Assembly (NCBI GenBank): GCA_964436865.1
Contig: CAYTFK010000343.1
Location: forward strand, 1 to 7,230
DNA: 7,230 nucleotides
Source: JAXGPP01 sp964436865
GTDB taxonomy: Bacteria; Planctomycetota; Planctomycetia; Pirellulales; Thermoguttaceae
Direction: 5' to 3'
Below, one piece after another: positions 5,455 to 7,230 of the stretch. Numbering within the stretch: position 1 is the stretch's first letter; each line of letters begins with the position of its first letter. The notes beneath the pieces are model-generated. The model saw only the letters and a program-made list of their open reading frames with translations. It ran no database searches and was not told where the DNA came from. The position numbers and the translations under genes were made by a program.

Positions 5455-5499
5455 GCCGGTTCCCGATATCTTGAACTTCGCACTCGACGAGGAGATGGC

Positions 5500-6861
5500 A
5501 TGGGTACCTGGGGGAGTTCGGTTTTCGAGAACGACGCCGCCGAAGACTGGATGGGAGAGCTGCTTGAAGAAGGCCGCTCCCCGTTGATCGACCAGGCCCT
5601 TCGCGCCGTCGAGAGAGGTTCCACCGAGGCAGATGATTGCTCGGCGGCCCTGGCCGCGGCCGAAGTCGTTGCCGCGGCACACGGGTGGCCGCCGCGCGGA
5701 TTCCCCAAGGACTTGAAGCAGTGGATCATCGAGTCTGACTACCGGCCGACTGAGCCGACAAAGTCGCTGGCGATCCAAGCGGTCCGGAGGGTGCGGGAGG
5801 ATTCGGAACTCGCCGAGTTGTGGAAGGAAAATCCGAAGGAAGAAAAGCAGTGGCGAGCCGGGCTGGATGACCTGCTCCAGCGCTTGCAGCGGGCGGCCCA
5901 GGAACGACCGGCAGCGAAGAAGCCCAAACAGGCGGCCCCGGCCGACGCCAAGAAGGCGATCAAGCGGCTCAGGGACCTCGGCGCCTACATCCAGATCACT
6001 CCCGCGGGACACGCGAAATACGTGCATCTGAGGCCCCCCGTCGACGACCGCACGCTCGCCGAATGCCTGCCGTTGCTTTCAAAGACGAAAGTGCTCCGGG
6101 CGGGTTGGGCCGGCATGGCCGGGCCGCCTCAAGCCCTGGAAACGAGCGATGCGGCGTTCGAGTCGCTTGGCCAGTTCAAAGCCCTTCAGGAGCTGCAACT
6201 GGACCAGACGCAAGTCACCGACGCCACGCTGGCCCGATTGGCGGGACTGACGAAACTCCGTGCACTGAGTCTGACGGGCACACGCGTCACCGACACCGGG
6301 TTGCACCACCTTCGCAGATTGACCTCGCTCGAGTCGCTCTCACTCGGCTCGACGGCCGTCACCGATGCAGGCCTGGCGCACCTCGCCGGCCTGAGCGGCC
6401 TGAAAAACCTCAATCTTTTCAAGACGGCGGTGACCGATGGCGGCATGCAGCACCTCGCCCCCATGAAACGGCTTGCCCAACTCGATCTGCGTTACACGAA
6501 GATCACCGGGGCCGGCCTGCGGGCCCTCGCCGGGCTGACGGATCTCGAAATCTTGGAACTCGACCACACTCTCGTCGACGACGACGGCTTGTCACACCTC
6601 GCACGCCTCTCTAAACTCGCGCGGCTGACCGTACGCGGGAAACGGATTACCGACGCAGCGATGGAGACCATCGGCCGATTGAAGGCGTTGAGGGGACTGG
6701 TGCTCGAAGACACGCGCATCAGCGATGCGGCGATCCCGGCGCTCGCTGCTCTGCCCATACTGGAAATCGTCCATCTCGCTGGAACCGCAGTCACAACCGC
6801 CGGCGCGCGTTCGTTACGGAACCTGCGTCCCGGCATGACGGTGGCGGGAAAGGACAAGTAG
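5500..6861 (+). CDS. DUF4259-like domain fused to a nine-unit leucine-rich-repeat domain, 453 aa
   Basis: Residues 1 to about 135 resemble DUF4259: the N-terminal MGTWGSSVFENDAAEDWMGE has the family's opening pattern (MGxWG, F-x-N-D, D-W), and an Ala-rich AAAEVVAA helix follows at 52-59. A Lys/Ala/Pro linker covers 137-152, and a degenerate cap about 153-225. Then come nine LRR units of exactly 24 residues (226-441), each like LxxLxxLxLxxTxVTDxGLxxLxx. There is no signal peptide or membrane segment, so it is probably a cytoplasmic protein that binds a partner through its LRR face. The start at 5500 has GAGGAG 5 bases upstream and is the DUF4259 start; the open frame to 5026 crosses low-complexity, unprotein-like sequence. 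Function unknown; DUF4259 has no established activity that I know of. Confidence 0.85.
   Translation: MGTWGSSVFENDAAEDWMGELLEEGRSPLIDQALRAVERGSTEADDCSAALAAAEVVAAAHGWPPRGFPKDLKQWIIESDYRPTEPTKSLAIQAVRRVREDSELAELWKENPKEEKQWRAGLDDLLQRLQRAAQERPAAKKPKQAAPADAKKAIKRLRDLGAYIQITPAGHAKYVHLRPPVDDRTLAECLPLLSKTKVLRAGWAGMAGPPQALETSDAAFESLGQFKALQELQLDQTQVTDATLARLAGLTKLRALSLTGTRVTDTGLHHLRRLTSLESLSLGSTAVTDAGLAHLAGLSGLKNLNLFKTAVTDGGMQHLAPMKRLAQLDLRYTKITGAGLRALAGLTDLEILELDHTLVDDDGLSHLARLSKLARLTVRGKRITDAAMETIGRLKALRGLVLEDTRISDAAIPALAALPILEIVHLAGTAVTTAGARSLRNLRPGMTVAGKDK
6175..6822 (+). repeat. Nine in-frame 72-bp LRR-coding units
   Basis: These bases code residues 226-441, nine units of 24 residues without any insertion or deletion. 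Units 2 to 4 are the most alike (shared T-x-VTD core); units 6 to 9 have drifted (VDDDG, ITDAA, ISDAA, VTTAG). The variable positions lie around the exposed part of each unit, as expected for a binding face. Confidence 0.85.
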
Positions 6862-6930
6862 CCATTTCACCATTCGTGGTCGGGCGGTACAGTCTGCGTT
6901 CACCCCGGATATCGTTCACCTCGAAAACGG

Positions 6931-6979
6931 CGGGGACGCTGCCCCGATCGCGGCGAAACACCGGGTTTGCGGATCCCGG
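6931..6979. terminator. Two small GC stems between the convergent LRR and 59-aa genes
   Basis: CGGGG (6931-6935) pairs with CCCCG (6942-6946), and CCGGG (6961-6965) pairs with CCCGG (6975-6979). On the minus strand the first stem is followed by CCGTTTTC; on the plus strand the second is followed by ACGTTTCGTT. The pair might end transcription from both sides, but the stems are only 5 bp and the T-tracts are short. Confidence 0.3.
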
Positions 6980-7033
6980 ACGTTTCGTTGACCAAGGGAG
7001 TGTTCCCCGCGTCATCGACTCCGTCTTCGCGTT

Positions 7034-7213
7034 CTACGCCCGGGAGGCCTCGCGGATGCGGGCGATCTCGGCCGCAGGAATGCCCAACGATTCGAGAAAC
7101 TCCTGATGGGCCTGAGGTTCCATGGCTTCAAAGCTTCTGTGCCACTGGTGCATGGCCTGTTCGCTGAAGCCGGCCGCCTGCATGATCTCGATCCACCGCT
7201 GTTTGCTGACCAT
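7034..7213 (-). CDS. Small protein of 59 aa, like a C-terminal module of MerR-type regulators (hypothetical)
   Basis: A complete short gene on the minus strand. The ATG at 7213 has AGGAG 6 bases upstream and the stop is TAG at 7034-7036. The product has a well-ordered, protein-like pattern: W7 and a IEIMQAAGF segment (8-16), a MHQWHRSFE segment (21-29), then HQEFLESLGI (36-45) and EIARIREASR (49-58). From memory, similar 'GF..eaM..WH..FE...P..Hq.FLe.LGI...EI..IR' segments stand alone or at the ends of MerR-like regulators; I cannot check this. It has no DNA-binding domain, signal peptide or membrane segment. It converges on the LRR gene across 172 bases. Role unknown. Confidence 0.7.
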   Translation of the reverse strand: MVSKQRWIEIMQAAGFSEQAMHQWHRSFEAMEPQAHQEFLESLGIPAAEIARIREASRA

Positions 7214-7230
7214 CGCATTCTCCTGGGAGG

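Larger units (their letters stand above)
4653..5499. other. Long non-coding block with hairpins, an opposing promoter and G runs
   Basis: No frame here has both a ribosome binding site and a protein-like product. Beyond the elements listed separately, visible pairs are GGGTTGC (4671-4677) with GCAACCC (4730-4736), GGCCCTGC (4970-4977, from G4970) with GCAGGGTC (4991-4998), the odd palindrome CGGCGTG-G-CACGCCG (5006-5020), CGTGC (5069-5073) with GCACG (5079-5083), and CATCGG (5119-5124) with CCGATG (5172-5177). This density of local stems in a GC-rich block beside a good minus-strand promoter suggests a structured RNA gene. I looked for the signature motifs of RNase P RNA, tmRNA and SRP RNA and did not see them. 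Confidence 0.5.

Noticed and set aside
5026..5499. 158-codon N-terminal extension of the DUF4259-LRR frame
   Set aside because: The DUF4259 pattern starts exactly at the ATG at 5500, which has GAGGAG 5 bases upstream; the extension is basic and Gly-rich and crosses the G runs and the opposing promoter.
5233..6027. Minus-strand open frame of 264 codons
   Set aside because: It mirrors the start of the DUF4259-LRR gene and has no protein-like pattern.
1..7230. CRISPR array, insertion sequence, tRNA or attachment site
   Set aside because: No regularly spaced identical repeats, no transposase-like product, no cloverleaf, and no duplicated borders were seen.

Overview
The window reads as a stretch of a GC-rich planctomycete chromosome (Planctomycetota, Pirellulales-like). 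This is inferred from three things: small and secreted genes scattered on both strands with long gaps, a cytoplasmic leucine-rich-repeat protein built of exact 24-residue 'L..L..L.L..T.VTD.GL..L' units, and secreted SGNH and alpha/beta hydrolases of the kind common in that phylum. There is no tRNA, rRNA, transposase or CRISPR array in it.

Left part (1-2818). On the minus strand, reading leftwards, are a DHDPS/N-acetylneuraminate-lyase family aldolase (1757-2818), a secreted SGNH hydrolase (170-1420), and the first 20 codons of another exported protein (1-62) that runs off the window. A 44-residue four-cysteine zinc-ribbon protein (1562-1696) lies on the plus strand between the first two. It is followed by a 20-bp RNA hairpin (1707-1751) placed just before the aldolase stop codon.

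Centre (2819-4633). The aldolase diverges from a secreted alpha/beta hydrolase (2911-4047) across a 92-bp gap that holds a spaced inverted repeat. After a 304-bp gap with a good sigma70-like promoter comes a 93-residue protein with a CxxC-x7-CxxC motif and a histidine cluster (4352-4633).

Non-coding block (4634-5499). These 866 bases have no convincing gene. They contain several GC-rich hairpins, one very good sigma70-type promoter pointing left on the minus strand (5220-5249), a G-run cluster (5281-5317), and direct repeats spaced 15 bp apart. This is the most likely place for an undescribed element, probably a structured or antisense RNA.

Right part (5500-7230). A DUF4259-like domain is fused to nine LRR units of exactly 24 residues (5500-6861). 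Convergent to it is a 59-residue protein on the minus strand (7034-7213).

Functional links are loose. Two exported hydrolases, an exported protein and an aldolase of the sialic-acid/keto-acid type would fit breakdown of an acylated carbohydrate or small acid, but nothing in the sequence proves a shared substrate. The remaining genes have no known role. Several starts are set by clear Shine-Dalgarno sequences and are shorter than the longest open frames.
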